From contig JAPVLO010000039.1 of NCBI GenBank assembly GCA_027257055.1, forward strand, positions 4,122,501-4,186,500: 64,000 nucleotides of DNA. Reading direction: 5' to 3'. The translations under genes and the position numbers were made by a program. Of the stretch, positions 31,990-43,045 are shown one piece after another (positions within the stretch are counted from its first letter, which is position 1; every line of letters begins with the position of its first letter). The stretch comes from Cephalopachus bancanus. Its lineage: Eukaryota > Chordata > Mammalia > Primates > Tarsiidae. Below the pieces are notes generated by a model that worked only from the letters and a program-made list of their open reading frames with translations, ran no database searches and had not been told where the DNA came from.

Positions 31990-32210
31990 GAGTTTGACCC
32001 GGTCTAAAGACTTAGGTAAGGCTTTACTAGCAGAAGTGACATCTGAACTGAGACATAGAGTCAAAGTTAATTGATTTGGGGGCATATGCATGAAGGAGCA
32101 TTCTAAGCAGTTAGTAAAAAGGATGTTCAAAGGCCCTGTGGTAGAGTCAAGGTGGGAGGAGGGAAGAGTTGAGTAAATAATGGAAAAGCAGGGTTGGCAG
32201 GAGGCCAGAC
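31990..32210 (-). mobile_element. L2 internal 3' UTR fragment
   Basis: 'taaggctttactagcagaag' with 'tgacatctgaactgagacat' and 'aaaggccctgtggtagagtc' match the antisense L2 middle region. Confidence 0.75.
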
Positions 32211-32254
32211 ATAAACTCGAAGGGGTGAAGGCAAAGAGGACCATTCAGAACGGC

Positions 32255-32700
32255 ACCACTCATGAATCGCTAATGATTCCTCAGCATCCTCCTTCCCTTA
32301 AGAACTCTGTCATGCTCCTTGAGCAGAGGTCTAAGGCAGTCTGTGATTAATGGAGTGTTCAAATGAGTCAGGATAAATGCTTCCCATAACAGTCCATTCA
32401 CATAGGGTTTTTTGGACGGGGAAATGCAGACAAGTCAATATCTCCCATAGAAAAATGTTTCACAGATCACCAAAAAAGCACAGAAATCCTGATGAACTCA
32501 AGGGGATGCCAACTGGAATCCGTCAAAGGTCTGACTGCAATATGACATGTGAATTTATAAGCATAGTAACACCCAACATGGGTGCCAAGAAGATGCGGAC
32601 AGACTAGAAGGCGTCTAACAATGCCATTTGCTTATTAATTATGGAAAATCAGATATCTGGGGAAGTCCTTATGTGCTGTAAGCTGAAAGGTCATTAGCAC
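32255..32700. promoter_or_regulatory. Conserved-looking non-coding block
   Basis: Repeat-free with homeodomain-like sites (TGATTAATGG near 32,344, TTATTAATTATGG near 32,632) and scattered CpGs (32,261, 32,417, 32,521, 32,596, 32,613). A 76-codon plus-strand ORF is present but lacks splice support. Confidence 0.3.
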
Positions 32701-33017
32701 AGGAGGACACAGCTGCTCCATCACCAGGATAGAAATTTGGAGAAGAGGAGACAGGTGGCTCTGTACCCAACCTCAACCTTGCTTCTGTGAAAGTCCTCAG
32801 CTTTGATCTGTTTCACATGCTGGGCATGCACATACATTTCACTCACAGAAAGGGAATTCTGCCACCTTGTCAAAAAGACACTAGCCCTAGATACATCCAA
32901 AGCCTCTTCTAGCTCTAAACACTCAAGATTCAAGTTTGGTCACTTGGCCTCCCTGATAACTCTCCAGTCCCCATCCCCAATATCTAATTTATAGTATTGA
33001 TTACTTATGGGTTTGTT
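32701..33017. other. Unassigned sequence
   Basis: No repeat or exon recognised. Confidence 0.35.
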
Positions 33018-33327
33018 TGCGGTTTTTGTTTTTGTTTTTGAGTAAGGGTCTCACTCTGTCACCCAGGTCGGAGTGCAGTGCGTGGCATGATCACGGCTCA
33101 TTGCAGCCTCGAACTCCTGGGCTCAGGCAAGCCATCTGCCTCAGCCTCCTGAGTAGCTGGGACAGGCACACCACGACACCCAGCTAACTTTTTTATTTTT
33201 TATTTTTTGTAGAGATAAGGGCTAGCTATGTTGACCTGGCTGGTCTTGAACTCCTAGGCTCAAGCAATCCGCCAGTCTCAGCCTCCCAAAGAGCTGGGTT
33301 TATAGGCAATAGCTACCATAGCCAGTT
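33018..33327 (-). mobile_element. AluJ-like dimer
   Basis: Head of T with G interruptions, old-type right arm, partly decayed 5' end (CTACCATAGCCAG). Confidence 0.95.
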
Positions 33328-33591
33328 GATTATTTGTGTTTGATGACTCTTCGCTCTCTTTCTTTGGTACGGACAATTCCAAATATAAAATTCAGTGAAG
33401 TCTAATTTGATTTTCTCCAAACGAAAAGAACTGCAATAAGTCCAACTTTGAAAATATTAGAGGCCTTTAGAGAGAGCTAAATCACTCCAGGAAAAAGGTT
33501 CCTCATCTGAAGAATGTAGTATATGTTCATACATTCTCCTCAGAACAGAACAAAAGAAACTGAATTGAGAACATGCCTTCCTTCCCTGCAG

Positions 33592-33723
33592 GGACTTGGT
33601 GAGTTTACAGAGATTGGAAACTCTGATGCCTTCTCGTGTAGGTACATGACCAATGACCGGGAGATGCTGGTGAGGTACCAGCTGGAAAACCATCCTTCAT
33701 CCCAATGTTATTGCTTTTCCTAG
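33592..33723 (+). other. Candidate exon with two alternative donors
   Basis: A strong acceptor (CCTTCCTTCCCTGCAG, ending 33,591) is followed by donors CTG|GTGAGG (exon end 33,669) and CCTAG|GTGAGA (exon end 33,723). To 33,669 it is 78 bp and open, reading GLGEFTEIGNSDAFSCRYMT then NDREML. To 33,723 that frame ends in TAG at the exon border. CpGs are retained at 33,634 and 33,658. I do not recognise the peptide; it could be a non-coding exon or chance. Confidence 0.25.
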
Positions 33724-35132
33724 GTGAGAATAAAAGCCCAATATTGTCACTTTTTTACATTTTTCAAGAGAATTCAGATTTCATTATATATTCTAACATC
33801 TTGAAAATCAGCAAATGATTTATAATAAGCAATAAAAAGAAAAGAAAAAGGAAAGAAACTACATTTAGACAACATCAGGCTACGTGAATGCCAAGCAAAC
33901 AGGTTTAGACATTGAATATGATGCTCTAACCAGCTGCGTTAGATTTAAGAAAGGGCTTATGGGAATGAGGCTTATTTTGCTCTTGGATGGGTTGCCTTGG
34001 GCAAATGTGAAAACCATTTCTCTTCCATCTTTAAAACTGAAATCAATATTTTGTTTTCCTTGGCATAATTCATTTATCATCTGGAACCCAGGAGACATGA
34101 TTTGAGCATTCCTTTGGTCTAGCGATTTGGTGATTCTTCTTGGAGCTCTTGAAGCTTCCCAGAAGAGATATGTCAGGTGAAGTACAGGTGTGTGCCACAC
34201 CATCTGCCACATGGTCACACAAGCCCCATCCTGATAGCACAGAGTCAGCATTTATACCCTCTTCATTTTATTTTAATCATACCACTATGGCTACAAATGG
34301 GTGATACTCTCAGATTCAAGTCTAGGCCAAGTACCTTGCCCTAGGAAATAGAGTACAATGAAATCATCTGTGCAGCCACACTGGACTGTTTACCTGCAGC
34401 ATTCCAAGTTCTGCCATCTCCACTTGGCTTTGTGCCACAGACAGGAGACAGATTGGGACAAAGGACATCAGTGGGCTTCCCTCCCTGTGGTTTCCTGGTT
34501 TGGACAGGGGAGAGTGCCAGCAGAGATGGAGGAAGGGAGGAGAGGGAGCCTGGGCTGTTTATTCCCCAGTCTGTTTATTCTCCCTTCAGGGGAGCTGTGA
34601 GTTGGCTGTACCCTGCAGTTAAATCCCACAGCTCTCTCTACCTGAAGGTTCTCCAGCTGCTTCATCTCCTTTCCCTTCAAGCCCTGAGGTGGTAACTGCC
34701 TTGCTGTGACTAGCCACAGGGTACAGAATGATTCCCTGTGACTTTCTTATTCCCTCTCCATGCTTTTATAAATAGCCCTTCACATCAAATTGCCCGATCT
34801 GAGTGTGTCACCTAATTCCTGCTGGGACCTCCACTAAAACACACACCAACATTCTCTTGACTCATTGGGAGAAAAATATCACCCTCACCCCCTCCCTGAA
34901 CATCTCCAACTAGACCACAAAGCTCATCCTGAATATGTCTTTAATGAAAGAAACCCAATGCTTGTCCCAAATCACTGTTCTGATCTGGGTTTCCATGGCT
35001 TTCAAATCAGAGTCATGGCTTCCATGGGGTCTTCATCCTATGGTGAAATGAATGCCATGGTAAGGATGTGGAGAAGGTTCCCCTTCTGAAAAGCTCCAGA
35101 GACCCCTGGAAAGCAGCCGCTGTTGCATTTTA
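33724..35132. other. Unassigned sequence
   Basis: About 1.4 kb without recognised transposons. 34,358-34,700 carries overlapping ORFs in two plus frames and one minus frame, none with a domain. Low CpG. Confidence 0.35.
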
Positions 35133-35489
35133 GTGTCTCCTTTTGCTTTTCCCAAATATGTGTGTTCTCCTAAATTCATGTTAAAATTCTAACCCTTAAG
35201 CTGATTGTGTTAGAGGTGGGATCTTTGGGAGGCGATTATATCATGATGGTGGAGTCCTCATGAATGGGATTAGTGTCCTTGTAAAACAGGTCCAGAGAGC
35301 ATTTCTGCCTCTCCTACCATATGAAGACACAACGAGAAGGTGCTTTCTATGAACCAGAACATAGGCTCTCATCAGACACTGAATCTGCTTTGATCTGGGA
35401 CTTATTAGCCTCCAGAGCTGTGAGAAATAAATCTCTGTTGCCATCCAATTTATGCTATTTTATTACAACAACCTAAATTCACTAAGACA
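35133..35489 (+). mobile_element. MaLR LTR, MST/MLT1 type
   Basis: Sense LTR: 'attctaacccttaagctgat', 'tgatggtggagtcctcatga', 'atgggattagtgtccttgta', 'gctgtgagaaataaatctct' (with AATAAA), ending 'ttcactaagaca'. Solo LTR; no internal retroviral sequence beside it. Confidence 0.9.
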
Positions 35490-35929
35490 CTTTCCTTATA
35501 ACGAAATGATGAGACTGACCAAGCTCCTCCTCTCCCCATCCCATTCCCATTATAGCACTGTGCAAATAAGCTTGATCTGAGAGTCCCAGGAACCCTGCTC
35601 TGTCCACATCAAAAGACTGTCCACCAAGATTGAATATAATGTAAGCATGTAATGAAGCAAAGGTTTGAGTTGGGGTATCTAGGAGTTCTACCCTATCCAT
35701 CCCATTTTAGAAAATTTAATTCTAAATTTAAGTCCTCATGGCAACAGTTAGATACACAAAGATTTCCTTGGTCCTCTTTCACATTTCTATATCCCTATTC
35801 CACTTGGCATAATAGTCAGCTTTAAGCAGGCTTGATTTTCCCTCTCTCTCGCTCTCCCTATCAATCCCTCCTCAAACACCTTTTATAGGAGCAGCGACTA
35901 TCATGCACTTCTGGAAGGACTCTAAAATT
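35490..35929. other. Unassigned sequence
   Basis: A CT-rich stretch near 35,840-35,875; nothing else recognised. Confidence 0.35.
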
Positions 35930-36240
35930 CATGGAGGGCAATCTGTCTCAATGTGTTCGCCTTTTCATGCAGAAATTCCCTATTCAGGCATTTATTCTAA
36001 GACAATATGTGGATTCAGGCTCCAAGATATATGTGCGACAATGTTTAGCAGTTTGCAAGGAAATGAAAAAGCAACATAAACGCCCTCCCATAGAATATTG
36101 CTGGAAATATGGAATATTGTGGAGTCAATAAAAATAATGGTGTAAAGGATATTTAACAATGTGGAAAGATGTTTTAAACACACTGTTTAAATTTCAAAGC
36201 AGGCTACAGTATATAGTATAGAAATGGACTTTAGGAAGAG
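35930..36240 (+). mobile_element. Old L1 3' end
   Basis: 'ggaatattgtggagtcaata', 'atttaacaatgtggaaagat' and 'caggctacagtatatagtat' follow the L1M 3' UTR layout (mock of the 'tatgcagccattaaaaa...' tail). The upstream ORF at 35,931-36,131 is part of it. Confidence 0.5.
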
Positions 36241-36570
36241 TGGACAGAACTCATATATTTGGAACTCACTTAAGATCAATTGATGGTTGTAGAAAGGGGA
36301 AGAAGTCTTCTTCCATCCTCCACCCCTTGACCTACAGCCAGTGAGAGGCAGCAGGAGACTGAAGCTGGAGCTTTTGGATCCTGCATCTCAGTGGACAGAA
36401 CTTCTGCTATGACCCATTGATCTGTTCATGCATTGAAAAAATGTAGAAATTGTCATTCAACTCTTAACTTTTGCATTGTCCATCATGCACTTGGTCCTTT
36501 GCTAGGCACTAAAATACAGTGGAAAATAAAACATAGCCTTGTCTATATGGAATATGCAGTCCAGAGCTAA

Positions 36571-36796
36571 GCCTAGCAAACTACTGCCCACAGGCTAAAT
36601 CAAGACTGTTGCTCATTTTGTAAATAAAGTTTTATTGGAACACAGCAATGCCCATTGATAGACACATTGTCTGTGGCTGTTTTCTAACTGCGGGTGGAGT
36701 TGAATAGCTTCCACAGACACTGTGTATGGCCTGCAGAGCCAAAAATGTTTTTTTTTCTCTGAACCTTTACAGAAAGGGATTACAAAGCCTTGGTGT
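36571..36796 (-). mobile_element. Old hAT-like DNA element ('TTGGCAAACT' family)
   Basis: 'taaataaagttttattggaa' with 'cacagcaatgcccattgata' and 'tgtctgtggctgttttctaa' identify a common mammalian repeat with TIRs like GGTTGGCAAACT. A second copy in the opposite orientation is at 63,618-63,822. Family name not certain. Confidence 0.6.
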
Positions 36797-37179
36797 AGAA
36801 ACCTGCTACAAACAAACAAAAATTGTGGTATCTGGACTACATCACCTGGAGAACCCCAAACATTTCAGTTTGCCTGAGACCTAATAAACTAGAGTTTGCA
36901 TTTGGGCAGTATACCCACGACAGTTAGAGAAACAGTAGTGTGGAGAGTAGAATGAGCCCCCATAACTCCATTTCCATGCCATATGATCTAACTGTGCAGA
37001 CATGATCCCCAAGTTAGAAAAAGACCCCTCATAAGGAGGCTTCAGAGACTTTTCCCATAAGCGCCAGTATCCCCAGCAGTGAAGTGCTTCAAAGGAGACA
37101 AGGCAAGCTCCGAATCTCCCACCCGGCAGGGCTTGTTTCACTAAATAAGAATTAATATACATCATCTGCCCAGACTTAC

Positions 37180-37440
37180 CTATCCTATATTAATTACAAG
37201 CACAGCATTTAACTTAAACGAACCATTTGGCCATATGAGCTGCAATATTCAAGCTATCAATTTTATGGCACCGCTCAGGAAAATGCAGCGATACATCATC
37301 CCACCCAAAATACAAAGGTCAAATGATATTAATTAATGCAGCGACACAACTCGCTGCAGCTAAATGGGTATTCTTGATTATGGCTCCTTGATTGAGAACT
37401 AATGCCTCATTAATCTTAAATGTATCAACCTGAGAACATC
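37180..37440. promoter_or_regulatory. Strong conserved-element candidate
   Basis: Repeat-free, AT-rich with retained CpGs and clustered sites: ATTAATTAAT at 37,328-37,337, TTAATTACAAG near 37,190, CATATG near 37,232, GATTATGG near 37,376, CTCATTAATC near 37,407. Texture typical of a developmental enhancer. Confidence 0.4.
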
Positions 37441-37606
37441 AGAGAAGTCAAATAGAATAATAGCCAACATTTCAATGAACACAGACTCATGCTTGCTGGG
37501 TAAGAAGGAGAATTCTACAGACATGGCTGTCTCTTCTGCCTCCTTTACCAGATAAGTTTACTGAGAGCTTCATGAAAAAAACAGAAAACAAAAACAGCCT
37601 TGCGAG

Positions 37607-37757
37607 TCTCTGTCTCTTTCTTTCTGTCCGTCTCTCTCTGTCTGTCTCTCTCTTGTGTCTGTCTCTGTCAGTCTATCTCTCTCCCTCTCTGCCTCTATGT
37701 GTCTCTCTTCTTTCTTCTCTCTCTCTCTCTCTCTCTCTCTCTTTCATACACACACAG
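37607..37757. repeat. Long pyrimidine-rich (CT)n-type tract
   Basis: About 150 bases of nearly pure C/T with scattered G, ending in an uninterrupted (TC)n run at 37,716-37,743 and a short CACACACA. Confidence 0.9.
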
Positions 37758-38200
37758 CATTTTCAAATAGGCAGGCAGGCACTTTCTCTCTTGTGGTTTT
37801 CACATTCATGCTACAAAAAGAAAGAGAAATTGATAGGCTTATATGGCTCAGCGCCCAGTGAATAACGGTTACTCTGAGGTCCCTCTGTCCACCTACTGCT
37901 ACGTATTTATCATGTGTAAGTAGACAGAAGACAGGAGGTCACCAGTTCAACCTTGCAGGCATGGCATGTTCTGGATTCATTTCAGTTTTAGACAGGATGG
38001 TCCTTGTGGGTCTGAGAGGGCCTGGGGGTGAGGAAAGGGGAGCGGCAGGCTCCAGCCCAGGATGCCCCAGACCCCAGTGGCTATGTCCTCCCACCAACTC
38101 AGGTCAGAGGACATCTGCCACTGTCTTACGAATCTTAATAGTGTCCTCTGTCAGAGAAACTTAGTGTCTCACTGGATTCCTAGAGAAACAACCATGAACA

Positions 38201-38201
38201 C

Positions 38202-38253
<52 letters not shown>
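38201..38253. repeat. (CA)n microsatellite
   Basis: About 26 uninterrupted CA units. Confidence 0.95.
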
Positions 38254-38256
<3 letters not shown>

Positions 38257-38899
38257 TGCTCAGTGACTCTCACCAAGTGCGACCTAAATGAGGGGTTCCT
38301 TTTCAAAAGAATTCGGACTTCCACGTTTTCATCATACATGCTGCTTAGTGACAGCAAAGAAAGGGTTACCCATTAGTGGTCTCACTTTAATGAATAGATA
38401 AAATTTGAGTCAATTACAGAAGTAGCTTTTGTTGAAGAGAGTTGCCGAAGCAATGTTAACCTTTTTCCCCCAACCATTGCAATCTGTGCTGCAGCTGCAT
38501 TCTTTTTACACAAGCAGAGCAAAATCTTCTAAAGAACTTGAAAACTATTTGTTCTTTGAAGAAGGAAGTCATTTTCCTCATTTCTCTTCTTGCTTTTTTT
38601 TTTCCTTTAAGGATTTTTTATATATTGTGTCAAGGTAAATTCAGTCTAATTCACAAAGACCACAATTTGGTGGAGGATTTTTATATTTCATCTCTCCTTG
38701 TCTTTAAGTTCAACCCACAGCATAGTGTACAGAATATCTACTTAGTGTTTAACGCATCTTCCATTTTTTTTTTTTACCTCAGTATTTTTTCTCACTCCCT
38801 GATTCACTGTAGCATCTGTGTGCTTGGAAATCTGTGTTAACAAGCGTTCAAATTTTTTAAATTTGATGGTAACATCATCGCCTTTAAAAAAATACCTTC
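38254..38899. other. Unique sequence; conserved-looking part at 38,254-38,430
   Basis: The first 180 bases are repeat-free with 'caagtgcgacctaaatgagg' and a TCAATTACAG site. The remainder is T-rich with no recognised element. Confidence 0.3.
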
Positions 38900-39190
38900 A
38901 GCTGGGCTCGGTGGCTCAGCCTGTAATCCTGCGCCTTTGGGAGGCTGAGGTGAGTGGATTGCCTGAGCCCGTGGGTTTGAGAGCCGCCTGGGCAGGTGAG
39001 ACCTCATCTCTACAATAAATCAAAAAATCAGCCGGGCGTGGTAGCGTGCACCTGTAATTCTGGCTACTCGGAAGGCTGAAGCAGAAGGATCGCCAGAGCC
39101 CAGCAGGTCGAGGCTGCAGGGGCCGGGAGCGGCCACTGCACTCCAGTCTGGGCAACACAGTGAGACTCCAACTCAAAAAAAAAAAAAAAA
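38900..39190 (+). mobile_element. Derived-type Alu
   Basis: 'ggctcagcctgtaatcctgc' start, TACAATAAATCAAAAAATCA linker, right-arm hairpin GGGGCCGGGAGCGGCCAC. Target duplication AAAAAATACCTTC on both sides. Its B box has decayed to GGGTTTGAGAGCC. Confidence 0.95.
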
Positions 39191-39204
39191 AAAAAATACC
39201 TTCC

Positions 39205-39782
39205 ATACCCCAGGGGCTAGAATGCCAAGTGCATGGCGTTCAGTTTTCCAGGCATGTGCACAGACAGGTGTGAAAACTTGAGGCAGTGAGGAGGCTTAGC
39301 TACCCCAAAGCAACACTGTTGATCATAGGCAGGGCTCAGATTTGCCCAGGCCCGTTTAGCTTCAAGCCGGGCTCATCTCACAGAGCAAATGTTCCCACAG
39401 AAGTTACAGAACTTCCAAAAAAAAAAAAAAGAGAGAGAGACAACCCACATAATAATTTCCCAAACCAAACAGCAACATCTTCTGGATAAGGAGAGAGTTT
39501 CTCCTGGTGTGTTTGCTCCACCAAGACCACTGAGTGCAGAACTTCCAACTCCTACCCAGCCATTCTGCCTGTTTCTTATCAATAAATAATACTCCACTAA
39601 AGGTCTCCAGAGATATTAATCCAAACAAACTAGAGGCTAATTGCCATTTCCCAGCACAGAGCAGCAGTGATGATTATGCTTTAATTTTTCCTGCGTGCTC
39701 ACTGCCCGGGGCACTCCACCCCTCTCTGCTCTCTGTCAGCTCCCGTTCTCCAGCAGCCAAGAGTTGAGGTACAATCAGACCA
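39205..39782. other. Unassigned sequence
   Basis: An A-run then (GA)n at 39,417-39,440; no transposon ends or exon seen. Confidence 0.35.
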
Positions 39783-39793
39783 GGGAACCCTAA

Positions 39794-40077
39794 GTTTTTT
39801 TTTTTTTTTTGAGTTGGAGTCTCACTCTTGTTGCCCAGACTGGAGTGCAGTGGTACGCTCATGGCTACCGCAGCCTCGACCTGCTGGGCTCAAGCGATAC
39901 TTCCACCCCAGTCTTCCAAGTGGCTGTAACTACTGACGCACGCCACCATACCCGGCTAGCTTTTGTGATTCATCAAGTTGCTCAGGCTGGTCTCGAAACT
40001 CTGGGCTCAGGCAATCCTCTCACCTAGACCTACTCCCAAAGTGCTGGGATTACAGGCTAAGCCACCGTGCCTGGCCT
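39794..40077 (-). mobile_element. Alu, intermediate type
   Basis: Antisense. The right arm reads (sense) GGCTGCGGTAGCCATGAGCG, the intermediate form. Target duplication GGGAACCCTAA / GGGAGCCCTAA. The left arm is shortened by a deletion in the linker-proximal part. Confidence 0.95.
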
Positions 40078-40353
40078 GGGAGCCCTAAATTAAAATCATG
40101 TGCCTCCACTGCCTGTCTGTGCAGTCTTGGACTAGAGCTCTGGTGCTCCTCAGCTAGTGGGGAACATTAACAACAACCTAATAGAGTGGCCTTGAGCATC
40201 AAGAGAATACAATGTATCACCTCCCAAATGGTTCAACCTCCAGAATGGGGCAGGGGTAGCCAAGAACACAAAGAATGCTTTCAAAATAAACTCTGCCTAC
40301 TCTTTGTCTCATGAGGACCTTGATGAGTGGCATAACCAGATACAGTCCCTTCT

Positions 40354-40641
40354 ATTTTTTTGAGTTGGAGTCTCACTCCATCGCCCAGGCTAAAGTGCAA
40401 TGGCACACTCACAGCCACCCCAGCATCAACCTGCTGGGCTCTGGCGATCCTTCCGGTTCAGCCTTCCAAGTAGCCGGAACTACAGGTGCACGCAACCATG
40501 CCTGGCTAATTTTTTATTTTATTGTAGAGACGGGGTCTCGCCAAGTTGCCTGGGCTGGTCTCGAACCCGCTGGCTCAGGCAATCTACTCACCTTGGCCTC
40601 CCAAAGTGCTGGGATTACAGGCTGAGCCACCAAGCCCGGCC
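40354..40641 (-). mobile_element. Alu, intermediate type
   Basis: Antisense. The left arm already has GCGGGTTCGAGACC, while the right arm is pre-hairpin (GGGGTGGCTGTGAGTGTGCC), so the B-box change preceded the right-arm change. Confidence 0.95.
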
Positions 40642-40770
40642 TACATTCCTCTTTAAAGCCTCCCTCCCACCCACTTCTCTTACACAGAGAAACTGTTTCC
40701 ATGCCCTTCTCAGAGAAAGCTCTACCCACGGCCTTGTCCTCTCCTTCTCTTCCTGTTTCTGCATCTACAG

Positions 40771-40879
40771 AACCACTTGAACTGCTGAAGAAATCTCTGA
40801 GGAGGGTAGGGGAAAGGAAGAAATGGACTAGATCAAGCAGAATCTGGTTATTGGGCATAGAGGCTGGAGATGCTCAAAG
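40771..40879 (+). other. Candidate exon with strong splice sites
   Basis: An excellent acceptor (long C/T tract ending CTGCATCTACAG at 40,770) and a strong donor CAAAG|GTGAGTG bound a 109-bp segment. One frame is open ([20 protein letters not shown] then RSSRIWLLGIEAGDAQ, phase 1 entry). The peptide is not recognised. Not phase-compatible with the 33,592 candidate, so if real it may be a non-coding transcript. Confidence 0.3.
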
Positions 40880-41819
<940 letters not shown>

Positions 41820-41829
41820 CCATTAAGCA

Positions 41830-42045
41830 TCTTTTAATGCTAAGTTCTTACTACATATTCTCCCATTTTATAGAGAAATCATCTGTAAGTTAAGTTTGTA
41901 TCTTCTCATTGAAAGAAAAGCAAACTGAAATGCAGAGAGGGTAAGTAACTCACTGAAGCTCACACAGCAGAGGTAAGGCAGAGGTGGAATCTGGGTCACA
42001 CCCACCCAGAGCCAGAGTAATGTGCTCTGTACAAGACGATCTTCT
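41830..42045 (-). mobile_element. MIR, near full length
   Basis: 'catattctcccattttatag', 'actgaaatgcagagagggta', 'cactgaagctcacacagcag'. A duplicated-looking 40 bases in the middle separates the two core halves. Confidence 0.8.
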
Positions 42046-42484
42046 CTTACCCACCAAAGAGCTGCTGTCCACATTCTCTGAGTCTCTGTAAATTGTGGCT
42101 GTGCATCTAAGCCGAGTTTTATATTTTTTTAAAAAAGAGCCCAAGAAAGGGCAAGGAAAGGAAATCTCTGTGAATCACTCAGATCACAAATCCACAAGGC
42201 TGGCACCCTGACAGGCACACCTTGGGATGCAACTCCTGGCCTTTGACTTCTCAGGCATACACTGGGGCAGGTTTCAGGCGTGCTCACAGGACACCAGCCT
42301 TTCTGATGTCACTGCACTCCCTCAGGCACCCCAGTGTGGGCTTACATTCGGGCAGGGTGGCAGGGAGGGGGCAAAGGCAGGTGGCCTGGTCAAAATGTCA
42401 CCATCCTTCTCCAGGAAGTTGTATGGAAGGACTGGTGACCAGACCTAGGACAGGAATCTACCCCAATCAGAGAGCACCTGTCTC
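42046..42484. other. Unassigned sequence
   Basis: Two overlapping plus-strand ORFs (42,222-42,494) in different frames; no domain, no repeat recognised. Confidence 0.35.
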
Positions 42485-42780
42485 CCCAAAGTAAATAAAA
42501 TTACATTAAAGACAGAAATATTAGAGGCTCTGATAATGTAATCATAAAGTAATCACTTTGAATTAGGATAATGGCTGTGTCCAACTCCTTATTGCATTTA
42601 TTTTGAATATCACATTCTTTTAACTCTCATTATTTTAATTATGTTCAATTACAGACATTTGCATATGCTTTATCATGGATATTAGTGAGGGGGGAAAGAC
42701 TTCCCTGAGTTAAATGATGAACAGATATTTCATATTATATTACACTTGTACCTCCTGAAAAATTGATTTAGCTACAGCCC
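42485..42780. promoter_or_regulatory. Conserved-element candidate with octamer site
   Basis: Repeat-free AT-rich block containing a perfect ATTTGCAT (42,657-42,664, POU-factor octamer), TAATGTAATCAT near 42,534, and several TAATTA-like cores. Confidence 0.35.
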
Positions 42781-42889
42781 AAAGAGAGGTCCCAAGATGG
42801 GCAGTTATTTGAAGTGAGTCTGAGTTTCCTGCGATGATCTGGAGAGCACAGATGCAGAGACCAAACTAGAGGCAGTGCAGGGCTGTGGG

Positions 42890-43045
42890 CTGGAACCAGG
42901 TAGAGATTTGCAACTTACCTCTGACTTTGCAGCCTTAGAAGAATCAAGCAACCTCTCTGATGTTCAGTGTCTAGAGTGATAGTGGAGATTGCATAAATGT
43001 TACTTAAACGTGTCAGTGTCAGGCACATAGTAAGGGTTCAAAAAA
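42890..43045 (+). mobile_element. MIR
   Basis: Sense MIR: 'gatttgcaacttacctctga', 'tcaagcaacctctctgatgt', 'cagtgtcaggcacatagtaa'. Confidence 0.75.

Noticed and set aside
40311..40858. ORFs reading LECSG.., SVAQAG.. or GTTGACHHA..-type peptides (many places)
   Set aside because: Standard translations of Alu sequence on either strand.
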